Part shown: piece by piece, positions 44,197 through 51,374 of the stretch
Position numbering within the stretch: the first letter of the stretch is position 1
Layout: each line of letters opens with the position of its first letter
DNA from: Variovorax beijingensis
GTDB taxonomy: Bacteria; Pseudomonadota; Gammaproteobacteria; Burkholderiales; Burkholderiaceae_C
NCBI RefSeq assembly: GCF_003951285.1
Contig: NZ_RXFQ01000010.1
Span: 124,001 to 188,000, forward strand
DNA length: 64,000 bases
Direction of reading: 5' to 3'
Notes under the pieces: generated by a model
The model's database searches: none
What the model was told of the DNA's origin: nothing
What the model saw: the letters and a program-made list of their open reading frames with translations, nothing else
Position numbers and translations under genes: made by a program

Positions 44197-45221
44197 GCGC
44201 CGTGATCGAGGCTGCGCCCTCGCCCCAGCCCTCTGCCGCAAGTGGGAGAGGGGGCAAGGCAGGGTTCAATCCCAAGTACCTGCCGTTGGCCGCGACCATC
44301 TCGCTGTTCATGCTCGTGGCCACGCTGGGCTCGGTGTTCTACGACGGCTTCTTCTCGGCGCAGGTGTTCCTCAACCTGCTGATCGACAACGCCTTCCTGA
44401 TCGTCGTGGCCGTGGGCATGACCTTCGTGATTCTTTCGGGCGGCATTGACCTGTCGGTGGGCTCGGTGATCGCGCTCACCACGATGGTGTCGGCTTCGCT
44501 GGTCGAAAAGCACGGCTGGAGCCCGGCGGTGGTGATTCCGCTGGTGCTGGCCATGGGCACCGCCTTCGGCGCGTTCATGGGCCTGCTCATCGAGCGCTTC
44601 AGGCTGCAGCCCTTCATCGTCACGCTCGCGGGCATGTTCCTCGCGCGCGGGCTCTGCTACCTGATCAGCATCGACTCCATCAGCATCACCAACGCCTTCT
44701 ATGCCGAGGTCTCGCAGATCCGCATTCCGGTCTGGGGCGAGGCCTCGCTGTCGATCAGCGCGGTGATCGCCATCGGCGTGCTGCTGGCGGCGGTGTTCAT
44801 TGCGCACTGCACGCCCTTCGGCCGCGCGGTGTACGCCATTGGCGGCAGCGAGCAGTCGGCCATGCTCATGGGCCTGCCGGTGCGCTCCACGCTCATCGGC
44901 GTGTACACGCTGTCGGGTTTCTGCTCGGCGCTGGCGGGCGTGATCTTCACCTTCTACATGCTCTCGGGCTACGGCCTGCATGCGCTGGGACTGGAGCTCG
45001 ATGCGATTGCGGCGGTGGTGATCGGCGGCACGCTGCTCACGGGCGGCGTGGGCTATGTGGCGGGCACGCTGTTCGGCGTGCTGATGCTCGGGATCATCCA
45101 GACGCTGATCTCCTTCGACGGCACGCTGAGCTCGTGGTGGACGCGCATCGTCGTCGGGGCACTGCTCTTCGTGTTCTGCCTGCTGCAGCGCTTCTTCACT
45201 TCGCGTGCGCCACGGCGCTGA
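44193..45221 (+). CDS. sugar ABC transporter permease, YjfF-like, with repeat-derived N-terminus
   Basis: The second permease of the galactofuranose-type importer, 342 residues. Motifs: FLIVVAVGMTFVILSGGIDLSVGSVIALTTMVSASLV, RFRLQPFIVTLAGMFLARGLCYLI, YAIGGSEQSAMLMGLPVRSTLIGVYTLSGFCSALAGVIF and VIGGTLLTGGVGYVAGTLFGVLMLGIIQTL. The first ~25 residues (SPQPSAASGRGGKAG) are encoded by a GC-rich dispersed-repeat-like element at 44214-44266, absent from typical relatives. ATG 44193 overlaps the preceding stop. The next gene begins 36 bases later. Confidence 0.92.
   Translation: MSAVIEAAPSPQPSAASGRGGKAGFNPKYLPLAATISLFMLVATLGSVFYDGFFSAQVFLNLLIDNAFLIVVAVGMTFVILSGGIDLSVGSVIALTTMVSASLVEKHGWSPAVVIPLVLAMGTAFGAFMGLLIERFRLQPFIVTLAGMFLARGLCYLISIDSISITNAFYAEVSQIRIPVWGEASLSISAVIAIGVLLAAVFIAHCTPFGRAVYAIGGSEQSAMLMGLPVRSTLIGVYTLSGFCSALAGVIFTFYMLSGYGLHALGLELDAIAAVVIGGTLLTGGVGYVAGTLFGVLMLGIIQTLISFDGTLSSWWTRIVVGALLFVFCLLQRFFTSRAPRR
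44214..44266 (+). repeat. dispersed GC-rich palindromic repeat inside a coding region
   Basis: The bases CGCCCTCGCCCCAGCC followed by CCCTCTGCCGCAAGTGGGAG and AGGGGGCAAGGCAGGG form a stem: CCCTCT at 44230-44235 pairs with AGAGGG at 44247-44252. This is the style of small intergenic repeats common in Burkholderiales and related genomes. Here it lies in frame near the 5' end of the YjfF-like permease gene. Confidence 0.55.
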
Positions 45222-45257
45222 CGCGTTTCCTTCTTTCTCGCTTTCAGGAAATTCCGC

Positions 45258-47009
45258 ATGCCGGACCAAACCCCCAAGAAGAAGCTGCGCTCGACCGAAT
45301 GGTTCGGCTCGGCCGACAAGAACGGCTTCATGTACCGCAGCTGGATGAAGAACCAGGGCATACCGGACCACGAGTTCGACGGTCGCCCGATCATCGGCAT
45401 CTGCAACACCTGGTCGGAGCTCACGCCCTGCAATGCGCACTTCCGCAAGATCGCCGAGCATGTGAAGCGCGGCATCTCGGAGGCGGGCGGCTTCCCGGTC
45501 GAGTTTCCGGTGTTCTCCAACGGCGAATCGAACCTGCGGCCCACCGCCATGCTCACGCGCAACCTCGCGAGCATGGATGTGGAAGAAGCCATCCGCGGCA
45601 ACCCGGTCGATGCGGTGGTGCTGCTCACGGGCTGCGACAAGACCACGCCCGCATTGCTGATGGGCGCGGCGAGCTGCGACATCCCGGCCATCGTGGTCAC
45701 GGGCGGGCCGATGCTCAACGGCAAGCTCAATGGCAAGGACATCGGTTCGGGCACAGCCGTGTGGCAGCTGCACGAGTCGCTCAAGGCCGGCGAGATCAAC
45801 CTGCACCAGTTCCTCTCGGCCGAAGGCGGCATGTCGCGTTCGGCCGGCACCTGCAACACCATGGGCACGGCCTCCACCATGGCCTGCATGGCCGAGGCGC
45901 TGGGCACTTCGCTGCCGCACAACGCGGCCATTCCAGCGGTCGACGCGCGGCGCTACGTGCTCGCGCAGATGTCGGGCGTGCGCGCGGTCGAGATGGCGAA
46001 GGAGGGGCTCACGCTGTCGAAGATCCTCACGCGCGAGGCGTTCGAGAACGCCATTCGCGTCAACGCCGCCATCGGCGGGTCGACCAATGCGGTGATCCAC
46101 CTGAAGGCCATTGCGGGGCGCATCGGCGTCGACCTGGAGCTCGAGGACTGGACGCGCATCGGCAGCAACACGCCGACCATCGTCGACCTGTTGCCTTCGG
46201 GTCGCTTCCTGATGGAGGAGTTCTACTACGCAGGCGGCCTGCCCGCGGTGCTGCGGCGCCTGGGCGAAAGCGGCCTCTTGCCGCACCCCGGCGCGCTCAC
46301 CGTCAACGGCCACTCGATCTGGGACAACGTGCGCGAGGCGCCCAGCCTCAACGACGAGGTGATCCGCCCGCTCGACAAGCCGCTGATCGCCGACGGCGGC
46401 ATCCGCATCCTGCGCGGCAACCTGTCGCCGCGCGGCGCGGTGCTCAAGCCTTCGGCGGCGTCGCCCGAACTGCTCAAGCACCGCGGCCGCGCGGTGGTGT
46501 TCGAGAACCTGGAGCACTACAAGGAGCGCATCGTCGACGAGAGCCTCGAGGTCGATGCGAGCTCGGTGCTGGTGATGAAGAACTGCGGCCCCAAGGGCTA
46601 CCCCGGCATGGCCGAGGTCGGCAACATGGGGCTGCCGCCCAAGCTGCTGCGCCAGGGCATCAAGGACATGGTGCGCATCTCGGATGCACGCATGAGCGGC
46701 ACGGCCTACGGCACGGTGGTGCTGCACGTCGCGCCCGAGGCCGCCGACGGCGGACCGCTCGCGGCGGTGCGCGATGGCGACTGGATCGAGCTCGACTGCG
46801 ATGCGGGCCGCCTGCACCTCGACATCAGCGATGAAGAGCTGGCCGCGCGCCTGGCTTCGCTGACCAGCACCGACGCGCAGCCCATGAGCACGCGCGGCGG
46901 CGGCTACCAGAAGCTCTACGTCAACCACGTGCTGCAGGCCGACGAAGGCTGCGACTTCGATTTTCTGGTGGGCTGCAGAGGCTCCGCCGTTCCCCGCCAC
47001 TCACACTGA
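45258..47009 (+). CDS. araC: L-arabonate dehydratase (IlvD/Edd family)
   Basis: Dehydrates L-arabonate (or a similar pentonate, D-fuconate or galactonate) to the 2-keto-3-deoxy acid; 583 residues. [Fe-S] cluster ligands Cys58 (ELTPCNA), Cys126 (GCDKTTPA) and Cys199 (GTCNTMGTASTMA) stand at almost exactly the positions reported for Rhizobium L-arabinonate dehydratase. ISDARMSGTAYGTVVLHV near the C-terminus supplies the catalytic Ser region. It is followed 7 bases later by the keto-deoxy-arabonate dehydratase gene, so the pair forms a pathway module. The symbol follows Azospirillum usage, not the E. coli regulator. Confidence 0.92.
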   Translation: MPDQTPKKKLRSTEWFGSADKNGFMYRSWMKNQGIPDHEFDGRPIIGICNTWSELTPCNAHFRKIAEHVKRGISEAGGFPVEFPVFSNGESNLRPTAMLTRNLASMDVEEAIRGNPVDAVVLLTGCDKTTPALLMGAASCDIPAIVVTGGPMLNGKLNGKDIGSGTAVWQLHESLKAGEINLHQFLSAEGGMSRSAGTCNTMGTASTMACMAEALGTSLPHNAAIPAVDARRYVLAQMSGVRAVEMAKEGLTLSKILTREAFENAIRVNAAIGGSTNAVIHLKAIAGRIGVDLELEDWTRIGSNTPTIVDLLPSGRFLMEEFYYAGGLPAVLRRLGESGLLPHPGALTVNGHSIWDNVREAPSLNDEVIRPLDKPLIADGGIRILRGNLSPRGAVLKPSAASPELLKHRGRAVVFENLEHYKERIVDESLEVDASSVLVMKNCGPKGYPGMAEVGNMGLPPKLLRQGIKDMVRISDARMSGTAYGTVVLHVAPEAADGGPLAAVRDGDWIELDCDAGRLHLDISDEELAARLASLTSTDAQPMSTRGGGYQKLYVNHVLQADEGCDFDFLVGCRGSAVPRHSH

Positions 47010-47015
47010 TCCATC

Positions 47016-47933
47016 ATGACCCCCAGATACCGCGGCATCTTCCCGGTGGTGCCGACCACCTTCACCGAACAGGGCGCGCTCGATCTCGAGAGCCAGAAGC
47101 GCTGCGTCGACTTCATGATCGACGCGGGCTCGGACGGCCTGTGCATCCTGGCCAACTTCTCCGAGCAGTTCGTGCTGTCCGACGAGGAGCGCGAAGTGCT
47201 CACGCGCACGGTGCTCGAGCATGTGGCGGGCCGCGTGCCCGTGATCGTCACCACCACCCACTACAGCACCCGCATCTGCGCCGAGCGCAGCCGGCGCGCA
47301 CAGGACATGGGCGCCGCCATGCTGATGGTGATGCCGCCCTACCACGGCGCCACCTTCCGCGTGCCGGAACCGCAGATCTTCGAGTTCTACGCCGGCCTCT
47401 CCGATGCGGTGAGCATCCCGATCATGATCCAGGATGCTCCCGCGAGCGGCACGCTGCTGTCGGCGCCGTTCCTCGCGCGCATGGCCAGGGAGATCGAGCA
47501 CGTCGCGTACTTCAAGATCGAGACGGCCGGTGCTGCGTCGAAGCTGCGGGAGCTGATCCGCCTCGGCGGCGATGCCATCGAAGGCCCATGGGACGGCGAG
47601 GAAGCCATCACGCTGCTGCCCGACCTCGATGCCGGCGCCACCGGCTCGATGACCGGCGGCGGCTATCCCGACGGCATCCGCCCGATCATCGAGGCGCACC
47701 GCGCGGGCGACCGCGACAAGGCCTTCGCGCTCTACCAGCAGTGGCTGCCGCTCATCAACTACGAGAACCGCCAGGCCGGCCTTTTGGCCTGCAAGTCGCT
47801 CATGAAGGAGGGCGGCGTGATCGCCTGCGAGGCGCCGCGGCATCCGCTGCCGGCGATGCACCCCGAGACGCGCGCCGGCCTGATCGAGACGGCGAAGCGG
47901 CTCGACCCGATGGTGCTGCGCTGGGGGCGTTGA
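47016..47933 (+). CDS. araD: L-2-keto-3-deoxyarabonate dehydratase (DapA family)
   Basis: A class I, Schiff-base TIM-barrel enzyme of the dihydrodipicolinate synthase family, 305 residues. It converts L-2-keto-3-deoxyarabonate to alpha-ketoglutaric semialdehyde. The probable Schiff-base lysine is Lys167 in VAYFKIET, close to Lys171 of the Azospirillum enzyme. GIFPVVPTTFTEQGALDLES and FSEQFVLSDEEREVL are typical of this subgroup rather than of DapA. Its product is the substrate of the aldehyde dehydrogenase at 35292. Its 3' end overlaps a convergent LysR frame on the opposite strand. The symbol follows Azospirillum usage, not the E. coli epimerase. Confidence 0.9.
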   Translation: MTPRYRGIFPVVPTTFTEQGALDLESQKRCVDFMIDAGSDGLCILANFSEQFVLSDEEREVLTRTVLEHVAGRVPVIVTTTHYSTRICAERSRRAQDMGAAMLMVMPPYHGATFRVPEPQIFEFYAGLSDAVSIPIMIQDAPASGTLLSAPFLARMAREIEHVAYFKIETAGAASKLRELIRLGGDAIEGPWDGEEAITLLPDLDAGATGSMTGGGYPDGIRPIIEAHRAGDRDKAFALYQQWLPLINYENRQAGLLACKSLMKEGGVIACEAPRHPLPAMHPETRAGLIETAKRLDPMVLRWGR

Positions 47934-48852
47934 CAGCGGCGCCGCGCCCTTCGACGAAGTAGGGCGCGACGATCTCGGTCAGCCAGTCCATCACGGCCAG
48001 CACGCGCGGTGCGAGCTGGCGCCGGTTGGCATAGAGCAGCGAAACCGGCATCGGGCGCGCGTTGAACTCCGGCATCACCTGCACCAGCGCGCCCGCGGCG
48101 AGGCTCGCTTCCAGGCCCGCGAACGGCGCCTGGATCAGGCCCAGGCCGGCCCGCGCGGCTGCCTGGTAGGCGTCGGTGCCATTCACCGTGACGGTCGCAG
48201 GCACGGGCCATGTCTTGTACATGCCATCGGCGGGGTCGAGGTACTCCCAGCCTGCGTCGCTGGAGGAGAGCGTCTGCGCGAAATGAACGACACGGTGCTG
48301 CGCCAGGTCGTGGAGCGTGCGAGGCGTGCCGTGCGCGCGCAGGTAGCCGGGGCTCGCCGCATTGGCCATGCGCAGGGCACCGAGCGGCCGAGCGACGAGT
48401 TCCGAATCTCCGAGCATGCCGACGCGCAGCACGCAGTCGAAGCCTTCGTGCACCAGGTCGACACGGCGGTCCGAGGTGCTGATGCCGACTTCGAGCGCGG
48501 GATGCCGCGCCAGGAATTCGGGCAGGCGCGGAATGACGAGGTCGCGCGCGATGGCATTCGGCAGGTCGACGCGCAGCCGGCCGGTGAGGCCGCCGGCGTG
48601 CGAGCGGAACATGGTGGCGAGCTGCTCGCCCTCGGCCAGGTAGTCCTTGCAGCGCTCGAGGAAGCGCCCTCCGTCCTCGGTGAGCCGCACGCTGCGCGTG
48701 GTGCGTTGCAGGAGCCGCGTGCCGAGCCGCTCTTCGAGTTGCTGCACGGCCACCGAGACGCGCGCGCGGGTCAGGCCGAGCTGGTCCGCGGCGCGACTGA
48801 AGCTCGCGAGTTCGGCCACCCTCGAGAAGATGCGCAATTCATCGGTGTTCAT
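47800..48852 (-). CDS. LysR family regulator with extended C-terminal tail
   Basis: A LysR regulator, 350 residues as read. HTH at about 5-62 (ELRIFSRVAELASFSRAADQLGLTRARVSVAVQQLEERLGTRLLQRTTRSVRLTEDG), effector domain through WLTEIVAPYF. Normal family members end near residue 300-305. Here the frame has no stop and runs on through a basic, low-complexity tail (RSGRRASRGAS and following) made from antisense araD sequence, overlapping that gene by 134 bases. The tail is probably disordered or degraded. It is divergent from an SDR gene across 120 bases, which it likely regulates. Confidence 0.85.
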   Translation of the reverse strand: MNTDELRIFSRVAELASFSRAADQLGLTRARVSVAVQQLEERLGTRLLQRTTRSVRLTEDGGRFLERCKDYLAEGEQLATMFRSHAGGLTGRLRVDLPNAIARDLVIPRLPEFLARHPALEVGISTSDRRVDLVHEGFDCVLRVGMLGDSELVARPLGALRMANAASPGYLRAHGTPRTLHDLAQHRVVHFAQTLSSSDAGWEYLDPADGMYKTWPVPATVTVNGTDAYQAAARAGLGLIQAPFAGLEASLAAGALVQVMPEFNARPMPVSLLYANRRQLAPRVLAVMDWLTEIVAPYFVEGRGAAVNAPSAAPSGRAASPSRSGRRASRGASPAADAAAPRRRSRRPPS

Positions 48853-48972
48853 GGTCGAGGATTGTTTCCTTTTTGGGTAACAGTGTGCGCAGTTTCCCGG
48901 AATTTATCTTTCTGCCGGTAATTTTTAAAGTCCACCCATCGACTCGCCGATCAACCCACCAAGGACTTTGAA

Positions 48973-49752
48973 ATGACAGCTTCCACAACCGCCGACCCAT
49001 CCCGCATCGCCCTCATTACCGGCGGCAGCCGCGGCCTCGGCCGCAGCGCCGCGCTGGCGCTCGCCGCCGATGGCGTCGACGTGATCCTCACCTACGTGTC
49101 GAACGACGCCAGCGCGCAGGCGGTGGTGGCGCAGATCGAGGCGGAGGGGCGCCGCGCCGTCGCCCTCAGGCTCGACGTCGGGGACAGCACGACCTTCGCC
49201 GCATTCGCGGATTCGGTGAAGGCGGCGCTGGCTGCCACCTGGCAGCGCGAGCGCTTCGACTTCCTGGTGAACAACGCCGGCGTGGGCCTGCACGCGAACT
49301 TCGAGGACACCACGGAAGCCCAGTTCGACATGCTCTTCAACCTGCACTTGAAGGGCCCGTACTTCCTCACGCAGAAACTGCTGCCGCTCATCAACGACGG
49401 CGGACGCATCGTCAACGTGTCGTCGGGGCTCACCCGGTTTTCGATGGCCGGTGCGTCCGCCTATGCCGCGATGAAGGGCGGCGTGGAAACGCTCACGCGC
49501 TACCTCGCGAAGGAACTCGGCGCGCGCGGCATTACGGCCAACACGATCGCGCCGGGTGCGATCGAAACCGACTTCAGTGGAGGCATGGTGCGTGACAACC
49601 CGCAGGTGAACGCGATGGTGGCCGGTTTCACCGCGCTGGGACGCGCGGGCCAGCCCGACGATATCGGCGGAGCGATCGCGGGCTTGCTGGGGGAGGGCAA
49701 TCGCTGGGTGAATGCCCAGCGCATCGAAGCTTCCGGAGGGATGCTGGTCTGA
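48973..49752 (+). CDS. SDR family NAD(P)-dependent oxidoreductase
   Basis: A 259-residue classical short-chain dehydrogenase. TGGSRGLG near residue 17 binds the cofactor. VNNAGVG, the catalytic Ser in NVSSGLTRFS and YAAMK form the active site. TIAPGAIETDFSGGMVRDNP and the C-terminal RIEASGGMLV complete the fold. It resembles ketoacyl-reductase-like SDRs of unknown substrate. ATG 48973 is 120 bases from the divergent LysR start, in an AT-richer region consistent with overlapping promoters. The substrate cannot be assigned. Confidence 0.92.
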   Translation: MTASTTADPSRIALITGGSRGLGRSAALALAADGVDVILTYVSNDASAQAVVAQIEAEGRRAVALRLDVGDSTTFAAFADSVKAALAATWQRERFDFLVNNAGVGLHANFEDTTEAQFDMLFNLHLKGPYFLTQKLLPLINDGGRIVNVSSGLTRFSMAGASAYAAMKGGVETLTRYLAKELGARGITANTIAPGAIETDFSGGMVRDNPQVNAMVAGFTALGRAGQPDDIGGAIAGLLGEGNRWVNAQRIEASGGMLV

Positions 49753-49780
49753 GCGCGCGGCGCACCCGGCAGCTTGGGGC

Positions 49781-50035
49781 TCAGCTCTTCTCGAGCTCGC
49801 TCACTTGCAAGGACAGGTCGAACAGCTTGGACTTGCTCGCGTAGTAGCGGTCGAGCCGCCATTCCTTCAGGATGTCCATGGCGAGCTCGAAGCTCTTGTA
49901 GTCGAGGCTGTAGAGCGTGACCAGTTCGAAGCTGCGTTCGGATTCGAGCGCCAACACGAGCTGCGCCAGGATCTTGGCCGACTCGTTGGCCGGGTCCGTT
50001 TCTATGAATCGGCGAGCGACCTTGATGGCATTCAT
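49781..50035 (-). CDS. hypothetical protein, 84 aa
   Basis: A small, helical, soluble protein I do not recognise by family. MNAIKVARRFIETDPANESAKILAQLVLALESERSF leads into a second half, LVTLYSLDYKSFELAMDILKEWRLDRYYASKSKLFDLSLQVSELE. The composition (aromatic and charged residues in heptad-like spacing) looks genuine. ATG 50035 follows GAGGA. An in-frame ATG at 50113 would add 26 residues of poor quality. It converges on the SDR gene 28 bases away. Confidence 0.7.
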   Translation of the reverse strand: MNAIKVARRFIETDPANESAKILAQLVLALESERSFELVTLYSLDYKSFELAMDILKEWRLDRYYASKSKLFDLSLQVSELEKS

Positions 50036-50203
50036 GGGATAGTGTTCCTCGGTAGGCAGAGACCGCGAACTATAGCTAGCATGCCGCCGCTCTTTATGAC
50101 AGTCGTGTGACAAACAAAGGTCATTGCCCGTGACGGGCGTGGTGCATGCATCCGCCGCCGCCCGGCTCGGGCGGGCGACGGGGACGCCGCTGGGCAGCGA
50201 GCT

Positions 50204-50713
50204 TCAGCGCATCGGCGCCGGCATGGGAGCCGGCATCGGCACCGGCTCCATCGGTGCGATGGGCGCAATGGCCGGTGGCGGAACCCGCGAAGGCGCGGGC
50301 ATCGGCGCCGGTATCGCCGCGGCGGGTGCCGGCATGACGACGGTGGTGACCGATTCGCGGATCACGCCGCCGCCCATCACGCTGCCATCCACATTGCCGC
50401 GGGTATTGCCGCTGCCGCCCAGCACGCGGGCTTCGCAGTCGGCGCGGTCGGCCGGGGGCTGGAGCCCGCAGCGCGCGAGCGCATTGCGCCGGTAGTCGGG
50501 CGCGCTGGTCAAGCCGCCGCGCGCAGCTTCCTGGCGTGCGGCGCCGGCCTCGCGGATGCAGGCCGCGCGGTCCTGCTGGTTGTGTCCACAGACCGCGAGT
50601 TCCTGCTGGTAGGTGGAGTCGCCGCGGCGCGGCTGGGCCGAGGCCGAGGTGGCGGCGGCCAGGCCGCCCACGGCAATCAGGGCGGCAATCATCGAACGGG
50701 TGGTGCTGTTCAT
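50204..50713 (-). CDS. small exported protein, paralogue of the adjacent upstream gene
   Basis: A 169-residue protein with a signal peptide (MIAALIAVGGLAAATSASAQ). The core of the mature part, ELAVCGHNQQDRAACIREAGAARQEAARGGL followed by ALARCGLQPPADRADCEARV and GSVMGGGVIRESVT, matches the next gene upstream almost residue for residue, including four Cys that could form two disulfides. A Pro/Ala/Met-rich tail of about 45 residues (PAPAAAIPAPMPAPSRVPPP) follows only in this copy. The function is unknown; similar small Cys-containing proteins occur in Variovorax-like genomes. The two genes are 80 bases apart. Confidence 0.7.
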   Translation of the reverse strand: MNSTTRSMIAALIAVGGLAAATSASAQPRRGDSTYQQELAVCGHNQQDRAACIREAGAARQEAARGGLTSAPDYRRNALARCGLQPPADRADCEARVLGGSGNTRGNVDGSVMGGGVIRESVTTVVMPAPAAAIPAPMPAPSRVPPPAIAPIAPMEPVPMPAPMPAPMR

Positions 50714-50793
50714 GGGGTGCTCCTTGGAGTGACCTGAAACACGAAACTGTTGGACAAGGCGAGCCGCATCGGGTTCCTCGCGGCTCATGCCGG

Positions 50794-51201
50794 TCAGCGC
50801 GCGGGTGCGGCCGGTTGCGCCGGCAGTGGCGTCACTGTCTCGCGGATGACGCCGCCGCCCATCACGCTGCCTTCGGTGCTGGTGCGTGCGCCGCCCTGCA
50901 GGCGGGCCTCGCAGTCGGCGCGGTCGGCCGCAGGCTGTTCGCGGCAGCGCGCCATCGCATTGGCGTCGTAGCGTCCGGGGCTGGCGCTCGTGAGGCCGTT
51001 GCGTCCCGCTTCCTGGCGCGCGGCGCCGGCTTCGCGCAGGCACGCCGCGCGGTCCTGCTGCACGCCGTCGCAGGTGGCGCGCTCCTGCTGCGCACGCGCG
51101 GCCGTGCCGGGCGCCTGCGCGAACGATGCGCCGGAAAAAAGCAGACCGCTTGCTGCAAGAAGCGCGGCAGCACAAAAGGTGGAACGAACTGTTGTTGTCA
51201 T
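50794..51201 (-). CDS. small exported protein, paralogue of the adjacent downstream gene
   Basis: A 135-residue protein with a signal peptide (STFCAAALLAASGLLFSGASFAQ). Its mature core, ERATCDGVQQDRAACLREAGAARQEAGRNGL, AMARCREQPAADRADCEARLQGG and GSVMGGGVIRETVT, repeats that of the downstream gene, with Cys residues at the same spacing. There is no long Pro-rich tail. ATG 51201 lies just downstream of GGAG. The pair looks like a recent tandem duplication. It is not obviously connected with the cyanophycin genes that follow on the same strand. Confidence 0.7.
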   Translation of the reverse strand: MTTTVRSTFCAAALLAASGLLFSGASFAQAPGTAARAQQERATCDGVQQDRAACLREAGAARQEAGRNGLTSASPGRYDANAMARCREQPAADRADCEARLQGGARTSTEGSVMGGGVIRETVTPLPAQPAAPAR

Positions 51202-51342
51202 CGGGTGCTCCTGGTTAGGGCGCGCCCTCCGAAAGCGCGACCGGACACGCAGTGTGGTCCGGTGCATCCCTTGCAGGGTGTGGGACGGCACAGACAGCAG
51301 ACCCGGCCGGACTCGCCCCTGCGTGTGGGACGTGTCCGGCAT

Positions 51343-51361
51343 GGGCCGGCGTGGCCGGCCC
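51343..51361 (-). other. strong GC stem-loop just downstream of cphA
   Basis: GGGCCGG (51343-51349) and CCGGCCC (51355-51361) can form a perfect 7-bp stem with a 5-base loop. It lies 14 bases past the cphA stop on the transcribed strand. No U-run follows on the minus strand, so it is not a standard rho-independent terminator. It could slow 3' decay or mark the operon end. Confidence 0.35.
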
Positions 51362-51374
51362 CGGGGCGTGTGTG

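Noticed and set aside
44052..47000. Minus-strand open frame of about 980 codons opposite the permeases and arabonate dehydratase
   Set aside because: Same artefact: rich in His, Arg and Asp, no motifs, antisense to conserved enzymes.
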